Shown: positions 1 through 6,100 of the stretch, one piece after another
How positions within the stretch are numbered: position 1 is the stretch's first letter
Layout of the letters: each line of letters starts with the position of its first letter
Notes under the pieces: generated by a model
Database searches by the model: none
The model's input: the letters and a program-made list of their open reading frames with translations, nothing else
Told to the model about the DNA's origin: nothing
Position numbers and translations under genes: made by a program
Source: CAVSUR01 sp052143655
Lineage (GTDB): Bacteria; Actinomycetota; Actinomycetes; Streptosporangiales; Streptosporangiaceae
Reading direction: 5' to 3'
Assembly (NCBI GenBank): GCA_052143655.1
Contig: JBKQSL010000067.1
Span: forward strand, 1-12,680
DNA length: 12,680 bases

Positions 1-367
1 TTTCGCCTCGACCGATCTGACCGTGATCCGCCCTCGGCCGACTTCTGCCGGAGACTGAAGGCCATCGCCCGCCCCTCCGCTGCCGCAGCCGATAAAGCCG
101 CTCGCGGGGTCAATGCAGTGGGCGGACCTGGCAGCCGCAGCGGATGACCGGAAGCCACCACGTCATGGACAATCCAGACGGCCGGCACGTCAGCGGCCCC
201 GTGCACGGCACCCGCCCACTTCCGGCTGGGACGCTCTCATCAATCTGTCGCCAGGTAGGTCGCACGGCAAACGAACTGCGCGACCTCCGGTAAGCCGGTC
301 ATTAGCAAGCCCGCAGCTAGCCTGCTGCTGCGACACGCCCTACGCTGTGGGCGAACGGGAACCGGAG
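1..367. other. Left-edge stretch with no supported gene
   Basis: No reading frame here has both convincing actinomycete codon bias and a recognisable product. A plus-strand frame is open from the window edge to a TGA at 145-147 and could be the 3' end of a gene starting outside the window, but its third-position G/C bias is only moderate and its translation matches nothing I know. A longer plus-strand frame from about 113 to 457 is arginine/proline-rich and looks spurious. A weak dyad at 282-300 lies downstream of the small minus-strand gene that ends at 368, but it is too weak to call a terminator. Confidence 0.4.
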
Positions 368-544
368 TCAGTGCCATGGGCGGCCGACTATGGCGCCCAG
401 GAAGCGGGCTATTCCCTCGGCGATCGCCGCGAAAAGGTGGCCGATGGCTGCGAGTAATCCGGATACCTGCTCGGGTGCCCGCCACAGCAGGAAGATTACG
501 AGCGCGGCGATAAGCCAGAAGAGCGGGCGGCCCGCGATCCTCAT
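368..544 (-). CDS. Small single-pass membrane protein, hypothetical
   Basis: A 58-residue protein if read from the ATG at 542-544. Residues about 3-18 (GRPLFWLIAALVIFLL) form a clear hydrophobic helix, followed by RAPEQ and a second amphipathic stretch containing IGHLFAAIAEGIARFLGAIVG. Small proteins with this helix-plus-amphipathic layout are common in actinomycetes and have no assigned function. In-frame alternatives are an ATG at 580 and a GTG at 646, giving 70 and 92 residues. I prefer the shortest form because the extra N-terminus is polar and unlike such proteins, and because the GTG at 646 touches a hairpin at 646-660; none of the starts has a convincing Shine-Dalgarno sequence. The frame contains one TTA leucine codon, rare in this base composition. 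It lies downstream of, and on the same strand as, the phosphatase-family gene. Function unknown. Confidence 0.55.
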   Translation of the reverse strand: MRIAGRPLFWLIAALVIFLLWRAPEQVSGLLAAIGHLFAAIAEGIARFLGAIVGRPWH

Positions 545-645
545 CGGCTGCCATCCATTCCGATACCTGGTGACGGCCATCCACCCCGATGCCCTGATAT
601 TTAGCAGTCTGAGTTGTTCCTGATACCTTGTCCATATGGGTGTCA

Positions 646-660
646 CGCCCGGTTCGGGCG
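646..660 (-). terminator. Short GC hairpin after the phosphatase-family gene
   Basis: A perfect 6-bp stem CGCCCG/CGGGCG with a 3-nt loop, lying 13 bases beyond the minus-strand stop codon at 674-676. No T-rich tail follows, which is common for actinomycete terminators. It may only be a weak terminator or a processing site in front of the small membrane gene. Confidence 0.35.
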
Positions 661-673
661 GCCAGGGCGCTGG

Positions 674-1645
674 CTATCCGGTGAAGGTGATGACGGCGAC
701 CAGGCCGCAGTGATCGGTGCCGGGCACCCGGATGACGGCCGTCTCGCTGACGGATGCGCCCGGCCCGGACACGAGCACGTGGTCCAGCCGCATCAGCGCA
801 GGGATCCACCGCGCCACCGGCCAGGTGAATCCTGGCCAGGGGCGCCGCCGGGCGGCGTCGGCGCAATCCAGGAACCCGGCCGCCAGCAGCTCACGGAACG
901 GCTGGTGGTCCCGGCTGGCGTTGAAGTCACCCGCCAGGACCTGCGGCCCGCCGTCCCTGGCCAGCCCGGCGAGCACGCCCAGCTCGCGCGCCCACTGCTC
1001 GGCATGGCCGGCGACCGGGGCGATGGGGTGCACGGCCGCCAGGGTGACCGCCGGGCCGCCGGGCAGGCTGATCCGGGCCCGGGGGGTGGCCGCGTGCATG
1101 CCCGGAACAGGCGGCAGCGCCGTCAGTGGCTCCCGCGTCCACAGGCCGGTGCCCGGTGAGCCGGGCCTCGGGTCGATGCGGGCGTGCGGCAGCACCTCGT
1201 CCAGCCCGGCTGCCGTCAGCCCTGCCGCCAGCTCAGGGGTCAGTTCCTGCACGGCGAGCACATCGGCCCGGTGGCGGTGGACTTCGGCGACCAGCCGGGC
1301 CGGGTCCGCCGAGCCCGCCTGGGCGTTGAGTGACAGCATTCGCAGCGTCCGGGACGACCCGTCCGGGGTCGGTGTGATGTTCGCCACGGCAGCGCGCGGG
1401 ACACCCCGGCGCGGGGCCGGCCGCTGCCAGTAGACCAGGACCGCCGCAGGCACCGCGAGCACGGCGGCCAGCCGCCAGGTTTCCGTCGCGGCCAGGGCGA
1501 CGGCGGCTACCGCGGGCACGACGGCGGCCGGGGCGAGCGCAGCGAGGGCCGGCCTCGGGCCAGGCGGCCTCCCGCCAGCGGCCCGGGCGGCGAGCGGGGG
1601 CAGCGCCACGACGGTCAGCAGCACCGCCAGCACGCCGATCAGCAC
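674..1645 (-). CDS. Membrane-anchored endonuclease/exonuclease/phosphatase family protein
   Basis: A 323-residue protein of the EEP (DNase I/exonuclease III-like) superfamily. The N-terminal ~75 residues form two or three hydrophobic, alanine/valine-rich helices (about 2-20, 34-53 and 58-73), so the enzyme is likely membrane-anchored with its catalytic domain outside the cytoplasm. The EEP domain spans about 102-323 and keeps the catalytic set in order: N107 in LSLNAQ, E134 in VQEL, H206 in AVHP, D240 and N242 in GDFNAS, D288-H289 in LDHVLV and D311-H312 in GTDHCGL. Family members cleave phosphodiesters or phosphomonoesters in nucleic acids, phosphoinositides or sphingolipids; the substrate here cannot be told. 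The start is GTG at 1645, preceded by GGAAGGGAA at 1652-1660 with good spacing. It lies 97 bp downstream of the SQD1-like gene on the same strand, beyond a strong hairpin, so it may have its own promoter. Family membership is secure and the role is unknown. Confidence 0.88.
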   Translation of the reverse strand: MLIGVLAVLLTVVALPPLAARAAGGRPPGPRPALAALAPAAVVPAVAAVALAATETWRLAAVLAVPAAVLVYWQRPAPRRGVPRAAVANITPTPDGSSRTLRMLSLNAQAGSADPARLVAEVHRHRADVLAVQELTPELAAGLTAAGLDEVLPHARIDPRPGSPGTGLWTREPLTALPPVPGMHAATPRARISLPGGPAVTLAAVHPIAPVAGHAEQWARELGVLAGLARDGGPQVLAGDFNASRDHQPFRELLAAGFLDCADAARRRPWPGFTWPVARWIPALMRLDHVLVSGPGASVSETAVIRVPGTDHCGLVAVITFTG

Positions 1646-1675
1646 GCCCAGTTCCCTTCCGCGTGTCCGGACAGC

Positions 1676-1722
1676 AGCAAACCCGGCCGGCCACGAAAAG
1701 ATTCGGCCCGGCCGGGCTTGCT
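1676..1722 (-). terminator. Strong hairpin downstream of the SQD1-like gene
   Basis: Arms at 1676-1690 and 1708-1722 pair over 15 bp. The single A/C mismatch seen on the plus strand becomes a G-U wobble in the minus-strand transcript, so the hairpin fits minus-strand transcription. Inside the 17-nt loop a second small stem, CGAA/TTCG (1694-1697 with 1702-1705), can form. It begins 20 bases beyond the stop of the epimerase (1743-1745) and ends 30 bases before the GTG start of the phosphatase-family gene. There is no U-tract. Most likely a factor-independent type of terminator or a partial terminator. Confidence 0.7.
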
Positions 1723-1742
1723 GACGGAAAGGTTAGCGAGAG

Positions 1743-2954
1743 TCAGCTCGACGGAGGCAGCTCGGTGAGCAGGTCCTCGGCGGTCTCCATGCCCTTGCGC
1801 CACACCGACCGGGCGATGATCTTGCTCGGGTCGACGCGGTCGCGGTAGCGGCGGGCGATGTCGGTGCCCTCTTCCAGCAGCCCGTCAGACAGCGTGGTCG
1901 GCTGCAGGCCGAGGGCCAGGAACTGGTCGTTGGCGACGACCAGTTCGTTCTCGTCGGCTTCCTGCCGCGGGTTGGGCAGGTAGGCGATGTCCACGCCCAT
2001 GATGTCGGCGACCATCTTGGCCAGCTCGAGCACCCGGTGGGTCTCGGTGATCTGGTTGAGCACCTGGACGCGGTCACCGGGCTGCGGGGGGTTGCTCAGC
2101 GCGATCTCGATGCACCGGACGGTGTCGCGGATGTGGATGAACGCGCGGGTCTGGCCGCCGCTGCCGTGCACGGTCAGCGGGTGGCCGATGGCGGCCTGCA
2201 TGAGGAACCGGTTGAGCACGGTGCCGTAGTCGCCGTCGTAGTCGAACCGGTTGATCAGCCGCGCGTCCCGGGCGGTCTGCTCAGTCTGGGTGCCCCACAC
2301 GATGCCCTGGTGCAGGTCGGTGATCCGCAGCCCGTCGTTCTTGGCGTAGAACGAGAACATCAGCTGGTCGAGGGTCTTGGTCATGTGGTAGACCGAGCCC
2401 GGGTTGGCCGGGTGCAGGATCTCCCGCTCGATCTCGCCGTCCGGGGTGGGCACCTTGACGGTCAGGTAGCCCTCGGGGATCGGCGCGCTGCCCGACCAGC
2501 CGTAGCCGTAGACGCCCATCGTGCCCAGGTGGGCGAGGGCCGCGTCGAGGCCGGTGGAGACCAGCGCGGTCAGCAGGTTGTGCGTGGCGCGGACGTTGTT
2601 GTCCACGGTGTAGCGCTTGGTCGCCGGGGTCCGCATCGAGTACGGCGCGGCCCGCTGCTCGGCGAAGTGCACGATCGCGTCCGGCCGCAGCTCCAGCAGC
2701 AGCGCGACCAGGTGGTCGTACTCGGTGGCGATGTCGAAGTTCACGTAGCCGATCTCGCGTCCGGAGACTTCCTTCCAGGCGCGCAGCCGCTCCCCGATCG
2801 GCCGGATCGGCGTCAGGGACTCCACCTCCAGCTCGATGTCGATCTTCCTGCGGCTCAGGTTGTCCAGGATCGTGATGTCATGACCGCGGTCAGACAGGTA
2901 GAGCGAGGTCGGCCACCCGCAGAACCCGTCGCCGCCGAGAACCAGAACGCGCAT
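1743..2954 (-). CDS. SQD1/SqdB-type NAD-dependent epimerase (UDP-sulfoquinovose synthase-like)
   Basis: A 403-residue extended-SDR enzyme resembling UDP-sulfoquinovose synthase, which converts UDP-glucose and sulfite into UDP-sulfoquinovose. The NAD-binding motif is GGDGFCGW (7-14), with the acidic residue in LDNLSRR (30-36). Family signatures visible are HFAEQRAAPYSM (96-107), LGTMGVYG (143-150), SVYHMTK (187-193), NRFDYDGDYGTVLNRF (235-250) and GGQTRAFIHIRDTVRC (266-281). The catalytic triad is T145, Y189 and K193. Length matches bacterial SqdB (about 400). ATG at 2954 is preceded by GGAG at 2962-2965. Third codon positions are almost all G or C, stricter than in the operon to the right. 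It is divergent from the glycosyltransferase operon. Plant, cyanobacterial and archaeal relatives serve sulfolipid or N-glycan synthesis; no SqdX-like gene is visible, so a sulfonated surface sugar or an altered substrate are both possible. Family certain, sulfite use inferred. Confidence 0.85.
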   Translation of the reverse strand: MRVLVLGGDGFCGWPTSLYLSDRGHDITILDNLSRRKIDIELEVESLTPIRPIGERLRAWKEVSGREIGYVNFDIATEYDHLVALLLELRPDAIVHFAEQRAAPYSMRTPATKRYTVDNNVRATHNLLTALVSTGLDAALAHLGTMGVYGYGWSGSAPIPEGYLTVKVPTPDGEIEREILHPANPGSVYHMTKTLDQLMFSFYAKNDGLRITDLHQGIVWGTQTEQTARDARLINRFDYDGDYGTVLNRFLMQAAIGHPLTVHGSGGQTRAFIHIRDTVRCIEIALSNPPQPGDRVQVLNQITETHRVLELAKMVADIMGVDIAYLPNPRQEADENELVVANDQFLALGLQPTTLSDGLLEEGTDIARRYRDRVDPSKIIARSVWRKGMETAEDLLTELPPSS

Positions 2955-2961
2955 CTCCGAA

Positions 2962-2965
2962 CTCC
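2962..2965 (-). promoter_or_regulatory. Ribosome binding site of the SQD1-like gene
   Basis: GGAG on the minus strand, 7 nt before the ATG at 2952-2954. It supports this start, which also places the dinucleotide-binding motif at the very N-terminus as expected. Confidence 0.6.
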
Positions 2966-3018
2966 ATCGTCGTGTGAGGGGAAGCGACCAGACAGTACCA
3001 GCCCCGGGCCACTAGGAA

Positions 3019-3056
3019 AGACATCTCAGGTGAGACTGTCCTCACCTGAGATGTCT
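3019..3056. repeat. Perfect 16-bp inverted repeat with 6-nt loop
   Basis: AGACATCTCAGGTGAG at 3019-3034 is followed by a 6-nt spacer and its exact reverse complement at 3041-3056. It lies 64 bp upstream of the SQD1-like start codon. The readable frame of the neighbouring Ig-like/ricin relic resumes directly after its right end and has a stop (3031-3033) inside the left arm. It could be a miniature mobile-element end or excision scar, a terminator, or an operator; the sequence does not decide between these. There is no T-run on either side. Confidence 0.75.
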
Positions 3057-3057
3057 G

Positions 3058-3400
3058 GTCGGCCGGGTGTCCGGCTCGGCCCGGTTCACCTGGACGGTGA
3101 CCCACACCCGCGACCATCGGCCCGCCCAACCGGCGCGGCTGGCTATGGGCAACGAGTGCCTGACCGACGAGGGCAACAGCTCCGCCGCCCGTACCCCCGC
3201 CAACCTGCAGATCTGCGACAGCAGCCAGGCACAGCGGTGGACCCGGGCGGCCGACGGCAGGCTGCGCATCCGCAGCATGTGCCTGCGCCGGCACTATCGG
3301 GCCGGCTGGCCGCACCGGCGGCACTGCGCAGCAATGGCGCCAGCATGGCCGGCCAGCGCTGGCAAGTGCAGCAGGCAGCGCAGGCTCCCGGTGTCGCATG
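3058..3400 (+). pseudogene. Decayed secreted Ig-like/ricin-B lectin gene fragment
   Basis: In frame from about 3067 the translation reads SGSARFTWTVTHT, resembling the end of a putative Ig-like domain in actinomycete exoproteins, and then at 3151-3285 NECLTDEGNSS, LQICDSSQAQRWT, ADGRLRI and MCL. These are the cysteine, QxW and (D/N)G features of a ricin-type beta-trefoil (carbohydrate-binding) repeat. After MCL the pattern is lost in this frame, but LRSNGASMAGQRWQV, the next QxW repeat, appears in another forward frame at about 3324-3368. A frameshift between roughly 3288 and 3324 is therefore likely. There is no signal peptide, start, RBS or full domain set. The intact gene would have encoded a secreted lectin-tagged protein. 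I am fairly sure of the ricin-B similarity and less sure of the Ig-like part. Confidence 0.65.
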
Positions 3401-3482
3401 CCCAGGATCGCGGCATGAGTGCGCGGCCGCCCGCGAAAGGCGCGTAAATCTCATTAAGAGCGGTAATCGCAGCCGCCGTGCC

Positions 3483-3546
3483 GCGCGTCTCATAGACGGA
3501 TGCAGGGACGGGATGCGCGTCTCAGAGACGGATGCAGGGACGGGAT
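3483..3546 (+). repeat. Tandem 32-bp direct repeat, two copies
   Basis: Copies at 3483-3514 and 3515-3546 differ at one base (T or G in GTCTCATAGACG versus GTCTCAGAGACG). Each copy contains a dyad: CGTCT-cat-AGACG in the first, and CGTCTC-a-GAGACG in the second, which is a near-perfect palindrome. A third partial copy starts at 3547 with GCGC and merges into the next hairpin. The position, 170-230 bp upstream of the glycosyltransferase start, suits an operator array or promoter-proximal regulatory element; tandem duplication by slippage is the simpler alternative. Confidence 0.75.
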
Positions 3547-3568
3547 GCGCTCGAGTGAGCGCATCCCG
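3541..3568 (+). promoter_or_regulatory. 12-bp perfect hairpin upstream of the glycosyltransferase operon
   Basis: CGGGATGCGCTC (3541-3552) and its exact reverse complement (3557-3568) are separated by the tetraloop GAGT. It overlaps the end of the second tandem repeat copy. No U-tract follows, and no functional plus-strand gene ends just upstream. It could be a leader hairpin, an attenuator, an operator, or a leftover terminator of the decayed lectin gene. Confidence 0.6.
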
Positions 3569-3610
3569 GAAGGATGAGCAGGCCACCGAAACGATTCAGG
3601 GAGCGCGCTG

Positions 3611-3631
3611 GGCAGTACGGTGGGTACTGCC
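3611..3631 (+). promoter_or_regulatory. 8-bp inverted repeat about 85 bp before the glycosyltransferase start
   Basis: GGCAGTAC (3611-3618) and GTACTGCC (3624-3631) form a perfect dyad with a 5-nt spacer. The size and spacing fit a dimeric regulator's operator or a small leader hairpin for the downstream operon. Confidence 0.5.
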
Positions 3632-3705
3632 GTAGCACGGCCCGGCAAGCGCCGTCTCGTAACTCTGAGATACAGCACACGCCAGACAGGTGTCACGGAG
3701 CAAGA

Positions 3706-3710
3706 AAGGA
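3706..3710 (+). promoter_or_regulatory. Ribosome binding site of the glycosyltransferase gene
   Basis: AAGGA, 4 nt before the ATG at 3715-3717. It selects this ATG over upstream in-frame codons that would add a non-conserved N-terminal extension. Confidence 0.65.
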
Positions 3711-3714
3711 AATC

Positions 3715-4980
3715 ATGAGGGTACTCGTCTACCCGCACACGATGATTCTCAGCGGTGTCCTGAACGCAGTTGAGCTCGCAGCGGCAGTCCGCGACCGTGG
3801 TCACGAGGTAATTGTGCTGAGTCGGCCCGGACCGATGGTTACGATGGTGCGGCAGCTGGATCTTGAGCATGTTCCGCTGGATCCCCGGGCAAAGCGGATG
3901 CCCTCGCCGCTTGCCGCCGCCCAACTGGCCTCGCTGGCGAAGAAACGGAAAATTGACGTCGTTCACGGCTGGGAATGGCCGTCAGCCGTCGAAGCATTCG
4001 CGGGGGCCCGTCTCGTACTCGGGATCCCGGTCGTGTGCACAGTCGTCTCCATGAGCGTAGCGCCGTTCCTACCTCGCACAATCCCGCTTATCGTCGGCTC
4101 CGAGGAAATCGCGGAAAACGCGACGGCGGCGGGACATGCGTCCGTCCGTCTCATCGAACCACCGGTCGATGCGAAGGCCAACGCTCCCGGGTTCGATGCC
4201 GGGTCGTTTCGTACCGATTTCGGGCTCGGCCCAGCCACGCTGCTCGTCGTTGTCTGTAGGCTGGCCCGCGAGCTCAAACTGGAGGGTCTCCTGTCGGCCT
4301 GCGACGCCGTCGGCAAGATGGCTGACTCCGGTATGAAGATCCAGCTGGCGATCGTCGGTGACGGACCGGCACGCCAGCAGGTCGAAGAGGCCGCCGCGGC
4401 GGCGAACGCGGCAGCGGGCCGCCAGGTCGTGGTCCTCGCCGGCGCGATGTACGATCCGCGGCCGGCTTATGCTGCCGCGGACATCGTCCTGGGCATGGGT
4501 GGCTCCGCGCTGCGCGGCATGGCGTTCGGCAAGCCGCTGATCGTGCAGGGCGAACATGGCTTCTGGGAGCTTGCCTCCGCGCAGACCGCCCCATTGTTCC
4601 TACATCAGGGCTGGTACGGAGTGGGCCCGGCCGGGCAGGGGCGTGCCGCTGGCGCGATGCGGCTGGAAGAGATCGTGAGAGGCCTCTGGGACGACAGCGC
4701 GGCCCAGACCCGGCTGGGCAAGTTTGGCCGGGACCTCGTGGTGAGCAGATACAGCCTCGATCGCGCCGGCCTCCTCCAAGAGGAGGCTTACGCCAGCGCG
4801 ATCGAGCAGCTAAAACGGCCTTCTGCGGTGCAACTGGCAGCCGATGCCGTGCACACGGGCGTCGGCGTGATGCGCCACAAAGGATCTCGTAAATGGCACG
4901 AATGGCGCGGGAAGCCCCTGCCGGAAGATGATTTCAACGCGGTGGCAGCAGCCAAGGCCTCAACGCGGGGCGCACAGTGA
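3715..4980 (+). CDS. GT4-like glycosyltransferase lacking the EX7E motif
   Basis: A 421-residue GT-B fold glycosyltransferase, probably cytoplasmic. The N-terminal Rossmann half opens with MRVLVYPHTM and LSGVLNAVELAAAVRDRGH (12-30), the place of the acceptor-side GGxxxN loop of GT4 enzymes. The C-terminal donor half has VCRLARELKLEG (180-191), giving the R182/K188 phosphate-binding pair, GDGPAR (215-220) and AYAAADIVLGMGGSALRG (251-268). In canonical GT4 proteins the last region carries E-x7-E (as in LEAMA); here the corresponding sequence is LRGMAFGKP, with neither glutamate. From memory, related actinomycete proteins share this GMGGSALRG form, so it looks like a subfamily trait rather than decay. 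First gene of a plus-strand operon; its TGA overlaps the next GTG (GTGA). It likely transfers the sugar made by the following genes. Donor and acceptor are unknown. Confidence 0.85.
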   Translation: MRVLVYPHTMILSGVLNAVELAAAVRDRGHEVIVLSRPGPMVTMVRQLDLEHVPLDPRAKRMPSPLAAAQLASLAKKRKIDVVHGWEWPSAVEAFAGARLVLGIPVVCTVVSMSVAPFLPRTIPLIVGSEEIAENATAAGHASVRLIEPPVDAKANAPGFDAGSFRTDFGLGPATLLVVVCRLARELKLEGLLSACDAVGKMADSGMKIQLAIVGDGPARQQVEEAAAAANAAAGRQVVVLAGAMYDPRPAYAAADIVLGMGGSALRGMAFGKPLIVQGEHGFWELASAQTAPLFLHQGWYGVGPAGQGRAAGAMRLEEIVRGLWDDSAAQTRLGKFGRDLVVSRYSLDRAGLLQEEAYASAIEQLKRPSAVQLAADAVHTGVGVMRHKGSRKWHEWRGKPLPEDDFNAVAAAKASTRGAQ

Positions 4981-6098
4981 ACAAGATCCCGCTGGTCGAC
5001 CTCAGCGCCCAGAACGCCGCCATCGCCGACGAGGTCATGGCAGGCTGGCGGCAACTGCTGGCCGATCCCCAGTTCATCAACGGCCCCCAGGTCAGCTTGT
5101 TCGAGCGCGAGTACGCAGCGTTCATCGAGACGCAGCACTGCGTGGGGCTGGCGAACGGCACCGACGCGATCGAGGTCGCGCTGCGCGCACTCGAAATCGG
5201 GCCCGGCGATGAATGCATCCTCCCGGCGAACACCTTCATCGCCACTGCCGAGGCCGTGTGCCGGGCGGGGGCCACGCCGGTGCTCGTCGACTGCGCAGAC
5301 GACGACACCTACCTCATGGACATGACCGCCGCCGCCGCCGCAGTCGGGCCGCGGACCCGGGCCATCATCCCGGTCCACCTGTACGGGCAGGTTGCTCCGG
5401 CCGAGCGGCTTGCCTCCCTTGCGGCAGCCGCCGGCATCCGGATCGTCGAAGATGCGGCGCAGGCACAGGGCGCGCGCCGCAACGGGATCAGGGCAGGCGC
5501 TCTCGGGCATGCCGCTGCGACCAGCTTCTACCCGGGCAAGAATCTGGGAGCATTCGGCGACGCCGGGGCCGTTCTTACCGACTCGGCCGAACTGGCAGCG
5601 CGGATGCGGATGATCCGCGATCATGGCTCACCGCGGAAATACCAGCACCAGATTATAGGGATGAATAGCAGGCTGGATTCCGTGCAGGCTGTCGTTCTTT
5701 CAGCAAAGCTGCGGCATCTCGAATCCTGGAATGCACAAAGGCGGGCGGCTGCTTCCCGCTACGATGCGCTTCTATCGCACTGTGAGAGCGTGACCCTGCC
5801 GCGCACGCTGGAAGGCAACGATCATGTGTGGCACCTGTATGTGATACGGGTACCCAATCGGGATCTTGTCATCAAAGAACTGCATGCGGCGGGTGTCGGT
5901 GCCGGGATCCATTACCCTGTCCCGATTCACTGTACCCCGGCTTTTGCTCACCTTGGCTGCAGGCGGGGAGCATACCCTGTCGCGGAGCGTCAGGCCGGCG
6001 AACTGCTGAGCCTGCCGCTTTACCCGCACATCACGTCAGAGCAGCAGGAACTGGTGGCGGCGGCGATCATGTCTGCCCTGCATACAGTAGGAAGGTAA
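4977..6098 (+). CDS. DegT/DnrJ/EryC1/StrS sugar aminotransferase (TylB/FdtB/QdtB-like)
   Basis: A 373-residue PLP-dependent aminotransferase, fold type I, of the nucleotide-sugar family. PLP-site features: GLANGTDAIEVALRALEIG (57-75) for phosphate binding, EDAAQAQGA (158-166) with ring-binding D159 and Q162, and SFYPGKNLGAFGDAG (183-197) with the Schiff-base K188. The FINGPQV start, IPVHLYGQ and FYPGKNLGAFGDAGA blocks match the clade that aminates C3 of dTDP-3-keto-6-deoxyhexoses (TylB, FdtB, QdtB), rather than the C4 (ArnB/PglE) clade. The position is therefore probably C3, by inference. The GTG start at 4977 overlaps the preceding TGA, implying translational coupling. No nucleotidylyltransferase, 4,6-dehydratase or ketoisomerase gene is in the window, so its substrate must come from elsewhere. 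Codons are somewhat less GC-biased toward the 3' end. Confidence 0.9.
   Translation: MNKIPLVDLSAQNAAIADEVMAGWRQLLADPQFINGPQVSLFEREYAAFIETQHCVGLANGTDAIEVALRALEIGPGDECILPANTFIATAEAVCRAGATPVLVDCADDDTYLMDMTAAAAAVGPRTRAIIPVHLYGQVAPAERLASLAAAAGIRIVEDAAQAQGARRNGIRAGALGHAAATSFYPGKNLGAFGDAGAVLTDSAELAARMRMIRDHGSPRKYQHQIIGMNSRLDSVQAVVLSAKLRHLESWNAQRRAAASRYDALLSHCESVTLPRTLEGNDHVWHLYVIRVPNRDLVIKELHAAGVGAGIHYPVPIHCTPAFAHLGCRRGAYPVAERQAGELLSLPLYPHITSEQQELVAAAIMSALHTVGR
6089..6095 (+). promoter_or_regulatory. Ribosome binding site of the methyltransferase gene
   Basis: AGGAAGG ends 5 nt before GTG at 6101 and overlaps the end of the aminotransferase gene. It favours the GTG over the in-frame ATG at 6119. 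Confidence 0.6.
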
Positions 6099-6100
6099 AC

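Larger units (their letters stand above)
2955..3714. other. 760-bp divergent intergenic region with repeats and a gene relic
   Basis: This stretch separates the minus-strand SQD1-like gene from the plus-strand glycosyltransferase operon, so promoters for both should lie here. No intact gene is supported: long frames on both strands run through it but look like high-GC shadows. From left to right it holds a perfect inverted repeat (3019-3056), a frameshifted Ig-like/ricin-B relic (about 3058-3400), a relatively AT-rich patch (about 3440-3470), a 32-bp tandem repeat (3483-3546), a 12-bp-stem hairpin (3541-3568) and an 8-bp-stem hairpin (3611-3631). I see no convincing -35/-10 pair. Confidence 0.7.

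Noticed and set aside
113..457. Plus-strand open frame of 114 codons
   Set aside because: Arg/Pro-rich low-complexity product with no family likeness; it overlaps the small membrane gene on the other strand. A typical high-GC shadow frame.
3019..3056. Calling a named insertion sequence from the inverted repeat
   Set aside because: No transposase frame is present nearby and I cannot match the arm to a specific IS family from memory, so only the inverted repeat itself is reported.
2037..3635. Very long plus-strand open frame of 532 codons opposite the SQD1-like gene
   Set aside because: It mirrors the strong GC3 periodicity of the minus-strand gene, and its product is Val/Gly/Arg/Gln-rich with no domain. 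Only the short ricin-like stretch near 3324-3368 has meaning, as part of the relic.
4788..5624. Minus-strand open frame of 278 codons opposite the first aminotransferase
   Set aside because: It overlaps the end of the glycosyltransferase gene and half of the aminotransferase gene, both of which have clear motifs; the antisense product matches nothing.
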